NCBI GenBank assembly: GCA_028877275.1
Contig: JAPPFP010000005.1
Span: 62,001-126,000 of the forward strand
Direction of reading: 5' to 3'
Length of the DNA stretch: 64,000 bases
Source of the DNA: Acidobacteriota bacterium
GTDB lineage: Bacteria > Acidobacteriota > Thermoanaerobaculia > Multivoradales > Multivoraceae
Of the stretch, positions 37,808 through 48,090 are shown piece after piece. Within the stretch, counting starts at the first letter, position 1; each line of letters opens with the position of its first letter. The notes below the pieces were generated by a model. The model was given only the letters and a program-made list of their open reading frames with translations, did not search any database and was not told where the DNA came from. Made by a program: the position numbers and the translations under genes.

Positions 37808-37841
37808 CACCAAAGCCGCCGCGGCGCCTGGCGTCCCTCCG

Positions 37842-38189
37842 ATGATCATCAACAAGCAGCGGATCGGCGACGTCAGCCTCCTGGCGGTTGAGGGCGTGAT
37901 CAAGCTCGGAGAGAGCGCCCGGTTCCTTGCCGACGCATTGAAGCGGAGCCTGGCGGACGGTGAGGGCCATGTCCTGCTCGACCTCTCCGATGTGAACTAC
38001 ATGGACTCGACCGGCATCGGCGAGCTCGTCGGGTACCTGGTCAGACTCCGCGCGGAGGAGCGGAAACTCATCCTGGTGCGGCCTTCGGAGCGGATCGTTC
38101 AGTTGCTGACCGTGGCCGGCGTCGCGTCCCTGTTCCCGACCTACGACACGGTGGAGGATGCCCTGGCGGAGGAGGCCGGCGGGACCTGA
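37842..38189 (+). CDS. STAS-domain protein (anti-sigma factor antagonist type)
   Basis: 115-residue single STAS domain related to SpoIIAA/RsbV. The phosphorylation-site region MDSTGIGELVGYLV carries the conserved Ser near residue 57, and beta-alpha pattern and length fit. Such proteins release sigma factors or act in partner-switching cascades when unphosphorylated. No anti-sigma kinase or phosphatase is next to it. It lies 34 nt after the DUF1326 gene. Confidence 0.88.
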   Translation: MIINKQRIGDVSLLAVEGVIKLGESARFLADALKRSLADGEGHVLLDLSDVNYMDSTGIGELVGYLVRLRAEERKLILVRPSERIVQLLTVAGVASLFPTYDTVEDALAEEAGGT

Positions 38190-38232
38190 ACGGACGCGGG
38201 GGCGCCCGTGCCGGCGCTCATCGCGGCCTGAA

Positions 38233-38700
38233 TCAGCCTTCGGGCGGATCGAGCACGAAGGGCTCAGGCAGCAGTTCGTGCAGCGTGAACCGGCTCCAGT
38301 TCGACGAATCGTGGGCCCCGGCGGTGACCGCAACGATCGGCAGGTCGCAACTGAACTCGGCGAGGGCGTCGCGGCACTGCCCGCAGGGAGTGCTCGGAGG
38401 CACGGCGCCGGTGGCGAGGGCCATGGCGAGAAAGGAGCGCTGGCCGTCCGCTACCGCCGCCGAGAGCGCTCCGCGCTCGGCGCACAGAGACAGGCCCAGT
38501 ACCCGATTCTCCACGTTGCAGCCGATGTAGATCCTGCCGTTCGCGGCTAGCAGCGCGGCGCCGACCCGGAAGTCGCTGTAGGGCGCGTAGGCCTGTTCGC
38601 GGCACCGGACGGCGGCGTCGACCAGAGCCTCCCAGTCGATGCCCTCCCACGTTGCGCCGTGCTCCGGCGTCGGCAGGTGGAAGACGGGCTGCGCGCTCAT
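38233..38700 (-). CDS. cdd: Cytidine deaminase
   Basis: Salvage enzyme that deaminates (deoxy)cytidine to (deoxy)uridine. The 155-residue protein is of the small homotetrameric class: [15 protein letters not shown], substrate-binding [18 protein letters not shown] (catalytic Glu and zinc Cys in CAE) and the zinc pair [13 protein letters not shown] in place of the commoner NVENASYG is a modest variation. It is convergent with the STAS gene and divergent from icd. Confidence 0.93.
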   Translation of the reverse strand: MSAQPVFHLPTPEHGATWEGIDWEALVDAAVRCREQAYAPYSDFRVGAALLAANGRIYIGCNVENRVLGLSLCAERGALSAAVADGQRSFLAMALATGAVPPSTPCGQCRDALAEFSCDLPIVAVTAGAHDSSNWSRFTLHELLPEPFVLDPPEG

Positions 38701-38756
38701 TCACGAGACCTTAGCAGTCCGTTGCTTGACCTGGCTCGGACTTCTGGCGAGGACGT

Positions 38757-38762
38757 GATACT
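38757..38762 (+). promoter_or_regulatory. Candidate -10 element for icd-sucCD-ndk
   Basis: GATACT at 38757-38762 lies 10 nt before the icd GTG at 38773 in the 72-nt cdd/icd gap. A TTGACC at 38726-38731 is too far upstream (25 nt) to be its -35. The transcript would have almost no leader. Confidence 0.3.
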
Positions 38763-38772
38763 CTGCGCCGCC

Positions 38773-40017
<1,245 letters not shown>

Positions 40018-40030
40018 AGAGCCGTCGCCC

Positions 40031-41221
40031 GTGAAGATCCACGAGTTTCAGGCCAAGGGGATACTGCGCCGGTTCGGGGCTGCCGTGCCCCAGGGCAAGG
40101 TCATCGACGATGCCGCTCAGGCGGCGCGGATCTGCGAGGACTTCGGCGGCCGCTGCGTGGTCAAGGCGCAGATCCACGCCGGCGGGCGCGGCAAGGGCGG
40201 CGGTGTCAAGGTGGCGTCGAGCCCGAGCGAGGCGGAGCGGCTGGCCGACGAGATCCTGGGCATGCAACTGGTGACGCATCAGACCGGCCCTGAAGGTCAG
40301 CAGGTGCGCCAGGTGCTGATCGAGGAAGCTCTCGAGATCGACAAGGAGCTCTACCTGGGCGTGACCCTTGACCGCGCCGCCGAATGCCCGCTGTTGATGG
40401 CGTCGCGCTCGGGCGGCATGGACATCGAGGAAGTGGCCCAGTCGGATCCGGACGCGATCCTGCGTGAGTTGATCGATCCGCTTCTCGGCGTGCTGCCGTT
40501 CCAGTGCCGGCGCATTGCATCGGGGCTCGGATTCGAGGGCGGGACGGCTCGCCAGATTCAGTCGATCGTCGCCAGCGTCGTAGCGGCCTACCTGGAAACC
40601 GACGCCTCCCTGGTGGAGATCAACCCGTTGATGGTGGACTCGAAGGGCGACGTCTACGCCCTGGACGCGAAGATGAACTTCGACGACAACGCGCTCTTCC
40701 GGCAGCGTGATGTCGTCGAGCTGCGGGACGTGTACGAAGAGAATCCGCTGGAAGTTGAGGCCTCGGAGCACGGCATCAGCTACATCAAGCTGGACGGCAG
40801 CATCGGGTGCATGGTCAACGGCGCCGGCCTGGCAATGGCGACGATGGACATCATCAAGCTCTACGGCGCCGAGCCGGCGAACTTTCTCGATGTCGGCGGC
40901 TCGGCTTCCCAGGAGGCGGTGGCGAGCGCCTTTCGGATCATCCTCTCCGATCCGGCGGTCGAGGCCGTGCTGATCAACATCTTTGGCGGCATCGCGCGCA
41001 CGGACCGCATCGCCCGCGGTGTGGTCGCGGCGATCGACGAACTGGCCGCCGACGGCACGCCGGTGGGAGTGCCGGTGGTCGTCCGGCTGGAGGGAACGAA
41101 CGTCGAGGAGGGCCGCGACGTGCTCGAGCGGGCGGACTTCGACTTCCTCGTCGCCGACGGCATGGCGAGCGCCGCGGAGCGCGCGGTCGAGGCCCTGAAG
41201 ACCAGGGTCGGGAGAGGCTGA
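40031..41221 (+). CDS. sucC: Succinyl-CoA ligase, beta subunit
   Basis: Forms succinate and ATP or GTP from succinyl-CoA with SucD. The 396-residue protein starts [16 protein letters not shown] (ATP-grasp), then [41 protein letters not shown], and the CoA-ligase domain with [17 protein letters not shown] and [17 protein letters not shown] 40031 start, 13 nt after icd. Confidence 0.97.
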   Translation: MKIHEFQAKGILRRFGAAVPQGKVIDDAAQAARICEDFGGRCVVKAQIHAGGRGKGGGVKVASSPSEAERLADEILGMQLVTHQTGPEGQQVRQVLIEEALEIDKELYLGVTLDRAAECPLLMASRSGGMDIEEVAQSDPDAILRELIDPLLGVLPFQCRRIASGLGFEGGTARQIQSIVASVVAAYLETDASLVEINPLMVDSKGDVYALDAKMNFDDNALFRQRDVVELRDVYEENPLEVEASEHGISYIKLDGSIGCMVNGAGLAMATMDIIKLYGAEPANFLDVGGSASQEAVASAFRIILSDPAVEAVLINIFGGIARTDRIARGVVAAIDELAADGTPVGVPVVVRLEGTNVEEGRDVLERADFDFLVADGMASAAERAVEALKTRVGRG

Positions 41222-41225
41222 GCCG

Positions 41226-42095
41226 ATGTCGATTCTGGTTGGCGAGGGCACGCGCCTGATCGTCCAGGGCATCACCGGCAGGGAAGGACTGTTCCATGCG
41301 ATGGGCTGCCGGGACTACGGCACCGACGTCGTCGGCGGCGTGACGCCCGGCAAGGGCGGGTCGACGGTCGAGGGCTTTCCGGTCTGGAACTCGGTCGAAC
41401 GGGCGCGGCGGGAAACCGGCTGCAATGCGACGTTGATCTTCGTGCCGCCGCCGTTCGCCGCCGACGCGATCATGGAGGCGGCCGACGCCGGCGTCGAGCT
41501 GATCGTATGCATCACCGAGGGCATCCCGGTTCAGGACATGGTCCGGGTCAAGGCCTTTCTCCGGGGTCGCAACAGCCGTCTGCTGGGGCCGAACTGCCCG
41601 GGCCTGATCACGCCGGGCCAGGCGAAGGTCGGCATCATGCCCGGCCACATCCACGAGGCCGGCAACGTCGGCGTGATCAGCCGGAGCGGCACGCTGACCT
41701 ACGAGGCCGTGTGGCAGCTCACGAACGAAGGGCTCGGCCAGACCACCTGCGTCGGCATCGGCGGCGATCCGGTCAACGGCACGAGCTTCATCGACGTGCT
41801 GGAGTTGTTCGCCGAGGACGAGGCGACGGAGGCTGTGGTCCTGATCGGCGAGATCGGTGGCACCGCGGAAGAGGAGGCGGCGGCCTGGATCGGCGAGCAC
41901 CTCGACATTCCCGTCGTCGGCTTCATCGCCGGCGCCACCGCGCCACCGGGTCGACGGATGGGCCATGCCGGCGCGATCGTGGCGGGCGGCAAGGGCACCG
42001 CTGCCGAGAAGAAGGCGGCGCTCGCCGCTGCCGGAGTCCTCGTTGTGGATTCGCCGGCCGAGATGGGCGCGCGGGTTGCCGCGGCCCTGGGATGA
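41226..42095 (+). CDS. sucD: Succinyl-CoA ligase, alpha subunit
   Basis: Partner of SucC; 289 residues. It has the Rossmann CoA-binding segment [38 protein letters not shown], and the phosphohistidine site in [11 protein letters not shown]. It begins 4 nt after sucC and is followed by ndk. Confidence 0.97.
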   Translation: MSILVGEGTRLIVQGITGREGLFHAMGCRDYGTDVVGGVTPGKGGSTVEGFPVWNSVERARRETGCNATLIFVPPPFAADAIMEAADAGVELIVCITEGIPVQDMVRVKAFLRGRNSRLLGPNCPGLITPGQAKVGIMPGHIHEAGNVGVISRSGTLTYEAVWQLTNEGLGQTTCVGIGGDPVNGTSFIDVLELFAEDEATEAVVLIGEIGGTAEEEAAAWIGEHLDIPVVGFIAGATAPPGRRMGHAGAIVAGGKGTAAEKKAALAAAGVLVVDSPAEMGARVAAALG

Positions 42096-42118
42096 TGAGC
42101 GCTGGGGAGACAGGCGGG

Positions 42119-42535
42119 ATGGAAGAGACGCTGACCATCATCAAGCCGGACGCCGTGCGTGCCGGCAACACCGGCCGGATCATCGCCCACCTCGAGGACG
42201 CCGGCTTCGAGATCCAGGCGATGCGCCGGATGCGCCTTTCGCGCGCCCAGGCCGAAGCGTTCTATGCGGTGCATCGCGAGCGACCGTTCTACGCCGACCT
42301 GGTCGCGTTCATGACGAGTGGTCCCGCGGTGGCGATCGCCCTGGCGCGCGACAACGCAGTGGCTCATCTTCGCGACGTGATGGGCGCCACCGACTCGGCG
42401 CAGGCCGCCGACGGGACGATCCGCAACCTCTACGGCACGAACATCCAGAACAACGCGATCCACGGCAGCGACTCGCCTGAGAACGCAGGCGTAGAGCGGG
42501 CCTTCTTCTTCGCCGCCAGCGATCTGGTCGGCTGA
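42119..42535 (+). CDS. ndk: Nucleoside diphosphate kinase
   Basis: Transfers phosphate between NTPs and NDPs through a phosphohistidine. From ATG 42119 (GGGGAG 9 nt upstream) it begins MEETLTIIKPDAV and has 138 residues, the standard length, with the active-site His in NAIHGSDSPENAG. ATGs at 42092 and 42095 are in frame but add an unusual tail. Linkage to sucCD suits GTP/ATP exchange from the succinyl-CoA ligase step. Its TGA is in the same frame as the following permease. Confidence 0.96.
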   Translation: MEETLTIIKPDAVRAGNTGRIIAHLEDAGFEIQAMRRMRLSRAQAEAFYAVHRERPFYADLVAFMTSGPAVAIALARDNAVAHLRDVMGATDSAQAADGTIRNLYGTNIQNNAIHGSDSPENAGVERAFFFAASDLVG

Positions 42536-42616
42536 CGGGCGCCCCGGGGACGGGCCACGGCTCCGCCGCCGACACTCGAACGCAGACTGGGCGCCCTCGA
42601 CGGCGCGGCGATCGTC

Positions 42617-43912
42617 GTGTCCAACGTGATCGGCGGCGGGATCTTCATCGTGCCGGCCGTGGTGGCTCAACTGGCGCCGAGCCCGGCCGCCATGCTCGGG
42701 GTGTGGCTGGTCGGCGGAGCACTGGCGCTTGCCGGCGCGCTGGCCTACGCGGAACTGGCGGCCCTGCGGCCGCAGGCCGGCGGTGAGTACGTCTACCTCA
42801 GGGAAGCCTACGGCCCCCTCCTGGGCTTTCTGGCCGGCTGGACGTCGTTTGTCGCCGGGTTTTCCGGCGCCATTGCCGCCAGTGCGGTCGGCATGGCCGG
42901 GATTATGGGCCGCTTCGTTCCCGCGGCCGCCGACACCACGCCGATCTTCTCCGTTCCTCTCGGGTTCGTGTCGTTGACGTTGTCACCGCAGAGCGCGGTG
43001 GCCCTTGCGGCGATCGTCGGCATGTCGGTCGTCCACAGCCTGGGTCTCGGTCCCGGCCGCGTCGTCAACAACCTGCTGGCGGGCGCCAAGGTCGCCGTGC
43101 TGGTCGTCGTCATCGCGCTGGGGTTCTCGTTGGGGCGCGGAAGCGCGACGCACTATGCCGAAGGTGGACCGATAGCTCTCGCCAGTTGGACGTTCGCGCT
43201 GATCCCGGTGTTGTTCAGCTACGCGGGGTGGAATGCCGCGGCCTACGTCAGCGAGGAGATCAGGAACCCGGAGAAGAACGTTCCGAAAGCCCTGCTGATG
43301 GGTACGGGAATCGTCGTCGTGATCTACCTGGCGTTGAACATGGTCTACGTCTACGCCATGCCGCTGGCGGAGTTTCCCGACCAGGCGCTCCGCATCGGCG
43401 ACGTGGCGGTGGAACGGCTGTTCGGACCCGGTGCCGCGGGAGCCTGGGCGGCCGCATCGATCGTGATGATCGCGGCAGCCATCAGCGCCATGGTGCTGGC
43501 CGGGCCTCGGGTCTACTACGCCATGGCCCGCGACGGGCTGTTCTTTCCCGCCGCCGGCAGGGTGCATCCGCGGTTTCGCACGCCGGTCGTGGCCATTGCT
43601 GCCCAGGCCGTCTGGAGCAGCGTGCTGGTCCTGACCGGCACCTTCGACCAGCTCGTCGAGTACACGGGGTTCGGCGTCGTGCTGTTCGCGGGCATCGCCG
43701 TGTTCGCGGTGTTCGTCCTGCGGCGGCGACGGCCTCTGGAGCATCGTCCGTTCCGGGCGTGGGGCTACCCTCTCGCGCCTCTGTTCTTCGTGGTGGCGAG
43801 CCTGCTGATCGTCGTCAATGCTCTCCGCGAAAGTCCCGCGACCTCAGGCGCCGGTCTCCTGATCATCGGATTGGGAGTGCCCTTCTACTTCCTCTGGCGC
43901 TGGCGGAACTGA
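42617..43912 (+). CDS. APC-family amino acid permease (start codon unclear)
   Basis: Inner-membrane amino acid/cation transporter of about 12 helices, 431 residues from GTG 42617. The first helix contains SNVIGGGIFIVPAVV, the family substrate-binding break, and SYAGWNAAAYVSEEIRNPEKNVP is typical of APC/LAT proteins. GTG 42617 cuts into the first helix. In-frame sequence upstream (LERRLGALDGAAIVV, about 42572-42616) looks like the true N-terminus, but no ATG, GTG or TTG exists between there and the ndk TGA at 42533. Initiation at a rarer codon (for example CTG or ACG) is possible. Confidence 0.85.
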   Translation: MSNVIGGGIFIVPAVVAQLAPSPAAMLGVWLVGGALALAGALAYAELAALRPQAGGEYVYLREAYGPLLGFLAGWTSFVAGFSGAIAASAVGMAGIMGRFVPAAADTTPIFSVPLGFVSLTLSPQSAVALAAIVGMSVVHSLGLGPGRVVNNLLAGAKVAVLVVVIALGFSLGRGSATHYAEGGPIALASWTFALIPVLFSYAGWNAAAYVSEEIRNPEKNVPKALLMGTGIVVVIYLALNMVYVYAMPLAEFPDQALRIGDVAVERLFGPGAAGAWAAASIVMIAAAISAMVLAGPRVYYAMARDGLFFPAAGRVHPRFRTPVVAIAAQAVWSSVLVLTGTFDQLVEYTGFGVVLFAGIAVFAVFVLRRRRPLEHRPFRAWGYPLAPLFFVVASLLIVVNALRESPATSGAGLLIIGLGVPFYFLWRWRN

Positions 43913-44013
43913 GATGGTGGGCGCTGCGTCACGCCGCTGGCCGCGCCCGTTGCCGCGAGGGGCAGGTTGATAGGGTCCCTCGTCGGCACGGCAGAACCAG
44001 CGCGGGAGGCGGC

Positions 44014-45447
44014 TTGACCACAGCGACCCAACTGTTCTCGAGCCGGTGGGGTCTGATGCTCGCCATGCTCGGCATGGCCGTCGGCACGGGCAACATCTGG
44101 CGGTTCCCCCGGATTGCGGCGTCCAACGGCGGCGGTTCCTTCCTCGTCGCCTGGGTCGTCTTCCTGATGCTCTGGTCGGTGCCGCTGATCCTGGCCGAGT
44201 TCGCGCTCGGCAAGAGGATGCGCAACGGGACGGTGGGGACGTTCGCGGCGATGATGGGCGAACGGTTCGCCTGGATGGGCGCGTGGATCGCGTGGGTGGC
44301 GGCGGCGATCGGCTTCTACTACGCCGTCGTCATGGGTTGGACCCTGCGCTACTTCCTGGCCGCCATCACGATGCAGCTTCGGGGCGAGCGATCGGTCCAG
44401 CTCTGGGAGGAGTTCTCCTACACGCCCCAGGTGCTCGTCTTTCACGCTCTGGCGCTCGCGATGGGAGTGATCGTGGTGCTCAAGGGGATCCGGGGCATCG
44501 AGAGCGTGGTGCGGATCCTGATGCCGGCGCTGCTCGTTCTGGTCGTGGTCCTCGCCGTCCGGGCGGTGACGCTGCCGGGCGCGGTGAACGGTCTGGAGTT
44601 CCTGTTCAGGCCCAACTGGAGCGATCTGCTGGATTCGAACATCTGGCTGCAGGCCCTGACGCAGAACGCCTGGGACACGGGCGCCGGCTGGGGCCTGGTG
44701 CTGACCTATGCCGTGTTCTCGCGCCGCCGGGAGGACACGAACCTGAACTCCTTCCTGCTCGCGTTCGGGAACAACAGCGTGTCGTTGCTCGCGGGCGTGA
44801 TGGTGCTCTGCACGGTCTTCTCGATCATGCCCGGAGCCGCCGGCCAGATCGTCGGCGCCGGCAATGAGGGTCTGACGTTCATCTGGATACCGCAGCTCTT
44901 CAACGCGATGCCGGGCGGCTCCTTCTTCATGGTGCTGTTCTTCATGGCCCTGGTGTTCGCGGCCTGGACGTCGCTCGTCGCGATGTTCCAGTTGGTCGGC
45001 CTGGCCCTCGAGGAGGCCGGGATCGAACGGCGGAAGGCGATCATCTCGCTCGCGGCGGCGGCCTTCGTCTTCGGCATTCCCTCGGCCCTCTGGCAGCCGT
45101 TCTTCCTGAATCAGGACAACGTCTGGAGCGTCGCCCTGATGTCGTGCGGCCTGTTCTTCGCCCTGATCGCGATCCGCTACGGCGTCACCCGCTTCCGCGC
45201 CGAGATGATCAACAGCGGCGACCAGGACATGCAGGTCGGTGCGTGGTGGGACTGGGCGATCCGGCTCGTCGCCATCGAGGCGCTGGCGCTGGTGGCGTGG
45301 ATGATCTGGAGCGCCCGCAACGAGCCTCTCTGGGGGCCTCTGGGCGTTGGCAACATGTTCGCGCAGTGGATCGTCGTCGCGGTCGTGCTGATCGCGCTCA
45401 ACGGGGTCTTCCTGCGGGGCCTGAAGAAGCGCGCGTCGAAGGCTTAG
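44014..45447 (+). CDS. Sodium-dependent neurotransmitter-type (NSS/SNF) transporter
   Basis: Sodium:amino acid symporter of the LeuT fold, 477 residues. The first helix carries the sodium/substrate motif GMAVGTGNIWRFP followed by ASNGGGSFLVAW, and about 11-12 hydrophobic helices follow. TTG 44014 is chosen because GGGAGG at 44004-44009 precedes it; ATG 44056 is an alternative that would remove part of helix 1. The product includes TQNAWDTGAGWGLVLTY, typical of the family. It follows the APC permease by 101 nt; the gap holds no clear promoter. The substrate is unknown. Confidence 0.9.
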   Translation: MTTATQLFSSRWGLMLAMLGMAVGTGNIWRFPRIAASNGGGSFLVAWVVFLMLWSVPLILAEFALGKRMRNGTVGTFAAMMGERFAWMGAWIAWVAAAIGFYYAVVMGWTLRYFLAAITMQLRGERSVQLWEEFSYTPQVLVFHALALAMGVIVVLKGIRGIESVVRILMPALLVLVVVLAVRAVTLPGAVNGLEFLFRPNWSDLLDSNIWLQALTQNAWDTGAGWGLVLTYAVFSRRREDTNLNSFLLAFGNNSVSLLAGVMVLCTVFSIMPGAAGQIVGAGNEGLTFIWIPQLFNAMPGGSFFMVLFFMALVFAAWTSLVAMFQLVGLALEEAGIERRKAIISLAAAAFVFGIPSALWQPFFLNQDNVWSVALMSCGLFFALIAIRYGVTRFRAEMINSGDQDMQVGAWWDWAIRLVAIEALALVAWMIWSARNEPLWGPLGVGNMFAQWIVVAVVLIALNGVFLRGLKKRASKA

Positions 45448-45463
45448 CGGCCCAGGGGGGCCG
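45448..45463. terminator. Hairpin between convergent NSS transporter and small membrane protein genes
   Basis: CGGCCC (45448-45453), loop AGGG, GGGCCG (45458-45463) form a 6-bp GC stem directly after the transporter stop and before the end of the convergent gene. No T-run follows, so this is only a candidate terminator. Confidence 0.4.
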
Positions 45464-45772
45464 TCAGCTCAGACGGCGGTGCAGCCAGGCGCGAAACTGC
45501 TGGATTCGTTGCCACGCCGTGGGCCACCGGTGCATGACGAAGTTGCGCAGCCGGAGGTTCAGCCGGTTGCTGGCCAGTGACAGCAGGGCCACGCCGGCGG
45601 GCACGAGGACGATCGCGGGGATCAGGGGCAGCGGCCCGAAGATCAGACCGAAGAGGACGAGAAAGGACCCCAGGGCGAACAGGAGAATGCGTACTCCCAT
45701 CCGCAGGGGCGGCAGTTCCTCATCGCCGGGGTGGTCCGGCTGCAGTTCCGGGTGACGCTCAGTCTGCGGCAT
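45464..45772 (-). CDS. Small PGPGW-like transmembrane protein
   Basis: 102 residues with an acidic, Pro-rich N-terminal tail, a central hydrophobic region (MGVRILLFALGSFLVLFGLI, then GPLPLIPAIVLVPAGVALLSLAS) and a basic C-terminal helix. The GP-x-P-x6-P-x-G-x4-LAS pattern resembles the small PGPGW-type membrane proteins of unknown role. It overlaps the end of tyrS by 14 nt and is the last gene of the trmFO-to-tyrS run. Confidence 0.75.
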   Translation of the reverse strand: MPQTERHPELQPDHPGDEELPPLRMGVRILLFALGSFLVLFGLIFGPLPLIPAIVLVPAGVALLSLASNRLNLRLRNFVMHRWPTAWQRIQQFRAWLHRRLS

Positions 45773-46994
45773 CGGCGGTTGGGGCTACAACCTGCAGGAA
45801 ACGGCGCTTGCCCACCTTGAGCAGGGCGTTTGCCCCGGTCGGCAGGGTGAAGTAGGGATCGCCGATCTTCTCGCCGTCGAGGGAAACGGCGCCTTGCTGG
45901 ATCAGGCGCCGGGCTTCGGCCCGGCTTCCCGTGAGACCGGCGTCGGCGATCAGGGTGAAGAGCGCCTGTCCGGATGGAACAACGCGGGTTTCGATCTCGT
46001 CCGGCACGCCGCCGCCACGGAACATGCGGTCGAACTCGGCGCGTGCCTCGTCGGCGGCGCCGGGGCCGTGGAAGTGGCGTACCAGGTCATGGGCGAGGTC
46101 GGCCTTCAGGTCGCGTGGGCTGGCCTGCCCGCTCGCCACGGCGGCCTTCAGGCGATCGATCCGGCTGGGGTCCATGTCGGTGAGCAGCAGCCGCCAGTCC
46201 CACATCAGGTCGTCGGGAATCGACATCGTGCGGCCGAACATCTCGCGCGGCGAGTCCTCGAACGCGATCGCGTTGCCCAGGCTCTTCGACATCTTCTGGG
46301 CGCCGTCGGTGCCGACGAGGAGCGGCACGGTGAGCGCGATCTGGGGCTCCATGCCGCGCGCGCGCATCAGGTCGCGGCCCACCAGGAGGTTGAGCAGCTG
46401 GTCGTGTCCGCCGAGTTCGACGTCGGCCTCCATCACGACGGAGTCGTAGCCCTGGGTCAGGGGATAGAGCAGCTCGTGGATCGAGATCGGTTCGTGCTTC
46501 TCGAAGCGGTCCCGGAAGTCCTCCCGCTCCATCATCCGGGCCAGCGTGTAGGAGCCGGCGAGGCGGACCAGACCCTCCGCGCCGAGGGCTCCGAGCCACT
46601 CGCTGTTGTGCTGAATCTCGGTCAGTTCCCGGTCGAGGATCTTCCAGGCCTGCTCCTGGTAGGTCTCCGCGTTGGCCAGCACCTCTTCGCGCTTAAGTTG
46701 CGGGCGGGTGGCCTTCTTGCCGGTCGGGTCGCCGATCATCGCGGTGAAGTCGCCGACCAGAAAGACGACCCGGTGGCCAAGTTGCTGGAAGTGACTCATC
46801 TTCCGCAGCAGCACGGCGTGGCCGAGGTGCAGGTCGGGCGCGGTTGGATCGAAGCCCGTCTTGACGAGCAACGGACGGCCGTCGGCACGGGATTGCTCGA
46901 GCCGCTGCCGCAGGGCGTCCTCCTCGACCACGTCGACCGCTCCGCGGAGGAGCAGTTCCATCTGCTCGTCGATGGGAGGAAAGCCGCTGCTCAT
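45759..46994 (-). CDS. tyrS: Tyrosyl-tRNA synthetase
   Basis: Class I synthetase that charges tRNA-Tyr. From ATG 46994 it has 411 residues, with GFDPTAPDLHLGHAVLLRK (HIGH-type motif), FLVGDFTAMIGDPTG, LGGHDQLLNLLVGRDL, KMSKSLGNAI, and a C-terminal S4 RNA-binding domain (SRAEARRLIQQGAVSLDG). This is the TyrZ-like bacterial subtype. The frame is open far upstream but only antisense or shadow of dapF. It lies 23 nt after dapF. Confidence 0.96.
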   Translation of the reverse strand: MSSGFPPIDEQMELLLRGAVDVVEEDALRQRLEQSRADGRPLLVKTGFDPTAPDLHLGHAVLLRKMSHFQQLGHRVVFLVGDFTAMIGDPTGKKATRPQLKREEVLANAETYQEQAWKILDRELTEIQHNSEWLGALGAEGLVRLAGSYTLARMMEREDFRDRFEKHEPISIHELLYPLTQGYDSVVMEADVELGGHDQLLNLLVGRDLMRARGMEPQIALTVPLLVGTDGAQKMSKSLGNAIAFEDSPREMFGRTMSIPDDLMWDWRLLLTDMDPSRIDRLKAAVASGQASPRDLKADLAHDLVRHFHGPGAADEARAEFDRMFRGGGVPDEIETRVVPSGQALFTLIADAGLTGSRAEARRLIQQGAVSLDGEKIGDPYFTLPTGANALLKVGKRRFLQVVAPTADAAD

Positions 46995-47017
46995 GGGCGG
47001 AGGGTAGCAAGCCGCTC

Positions 47018-47842
47018 CTACGCCCTGGCGGCCGTGGCGATGCGGCCCCTGGCAACGATCCTGGCGTCGCCGGACAGGCGCCAGCGGTCGAGGCCGTCGG
47101 GCCCTTCCGGAGCGGCGTCGAGACGCAGTTCGAAGCCACTCCTGGTGACGGCCGCAACAGGCAGCGACAGCCGGCCCTCGGCGATCCCGCAGGCGGCCGC
47201 CGCGACGACGCCGGTGCCGCAGGCGAGGGTCTCCGCTTCCACTCCCCGTTCGTAGGACCGGATGCCGAAGCGTCCGGGTGGATCGAGGTCGACGAAGTGG
47301 ACGTTCGCCCCGTCCGGACCCAGGTCGGGGTGCGCGCGCAGGGCCGCACCGAGCGACGCCACCGGCGCCTCGTCCAGGTCGCCTGGCCACCGGAGGACGA
47401 AGTGGGGGACGCCGGCGTCGATCCGCCATCCCGGAACGTCCCGGCCGTTCGCGCGCAGCGTCATCGCCTGGCCCGCTCCGGGAACGGGTACCCGGACGGC
47501 AGTGCGCGTGTCGTCGACGGGCTCGGCGACCAGGTCGCCGACGCCGGTCTCGATCGTCAGTTCCCCGGCGTGCGGTTCCTGCTCGAAGGCCAGGCGGGCC
47601 GCGCAGCGGGCGGCGTTCAGGCACAGGGCCGCCCGGGCGCCGTCGGCGTTCGCATAGTCGAGGGCATAGCGCTCGCGCGCCAGCCGATGCAGTGTGAACA
47701 GGCCGTCGGCGCCGACCGACACGCCACGCTGGCACCAGGCCCTGATCGTCTCGGCGGCCGGAGCCGGATGCTCGACCAGGGCGATGAAGTCGTTGCCGGC
47801 GCCGGACACGAGGAGGAACGGTGTGCCGTCCTGGTCGCTCAT
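47018..47842 (-). CDS. dapF: Diaminopimelate epimerase-like protein with altered substrate motifs
   Basis: DapF interconverts LL- and meso-diaminopimelate for lysine and peptidoglycan synthesis, using two cysteines. The 274-residue protein keeps both: Cys in ALCLNAARC (normally CGNGARC) and in LACGTGVVAAA, plus the GAGNDF and YANADG segments and RSYERG. But CGNGARC has become CLNAARC and the usual GNPH segment reads GVPH, losing an Asn that contacts substrate in characterised DapF. It overlaps the LptM-like gene by 4 nt, a synteny seen in Proteobacteria. It may be a true DapF of a diverged branch or a related epimerase. Confidence 0.85.
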   Translation of the reverse strand: MSDQDGTPFLLVSGAGNDFIALVEHPAPAAETIRAWCQRGVSVGADGLFTLHRLARERYALDYANADGARAALCLNAARCAARLAFEQEPHAGELTIETGVGDLVAEPVDDTRTAVRVPVPGAGQAMTLRANGRDVPGWRIDAGVPHFVLRWPGDLDEAPVASLGAALRAHPDLGPDGANVHFVDLDPPGRFGIRSYERGVEAETLACGTGVVAAAACGIAEGRLSLPVAAVTRSGFELRLDAAPEGPDGLDRWRLSGDARIVARGRIATAARA

Positions 47843-48090
47843 GCCGCCCCTTGAGCGCTGTCGCCGTCCTCCTCGTCGTCGCTGTCGTCGGCAGCGGAGT
47901 CGGAGTCTTCGGTCTCTTCGTCCGTGGCCTCGGTCTCGGCCGGAACCTCTTCCGCGACCGGTTCCGGCGGGCGGATCGGGGGCAGGGGATCACCCTTCAG
48001 ACCGCAGCCCAGGCTGGCGAGGAGGACGGACAGGACCACGGCCGGTCCGAGCGGCGGAAGCAGACGGAGGCGGCTCGATTCAGAGGACAT
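47839..48090 (-). CDS. lptM: LptM/YifL-like small lipoprotein with acidic tail
   Basis: 83 residues. A signal peptide is followed by the lipobox LASLGC and then GLKGDPLPP, the CG-x-KG-x-L pattern of LptM (YifL), the small lipoprotein that helps LptD disulfide maturation in the outer membrane. The tail (about residues 45-83) is almost entirely Glu, Asp, Ser and Ala, which differs from the short Proteobacterial form. It overlaps dapF by 4 nt and hslU by 11 nt. yifL-dapF adjacency in E. coli supports the assignment, which still rests on a short motif. Confidence 0.75.
   Translation of the reverse strand: MSSESSRLRLLPPLGPAVVLSVLLASLGCGLKGDPLPPIRPPEPVAEEVPAETEATDEETEDSDSAADDSDDEEDGDSAQGAA

Noticed and set aside
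37805..37811. TTAGCAC after the DUF1326 gene as half of a CIRCE element
   Set aside because: No matching GTGCTAA arm follows at 9 nt; it is simply the stop codon region.
42119..43912. Natural Ndk-permease fusion
   Set aside because: Both parts share a frame but are separated by TGA at 42533; nothing in the sequence supports readthrough over initiation at a rare codon, so they are listed as two genes and the anomaly is kept as a finding.
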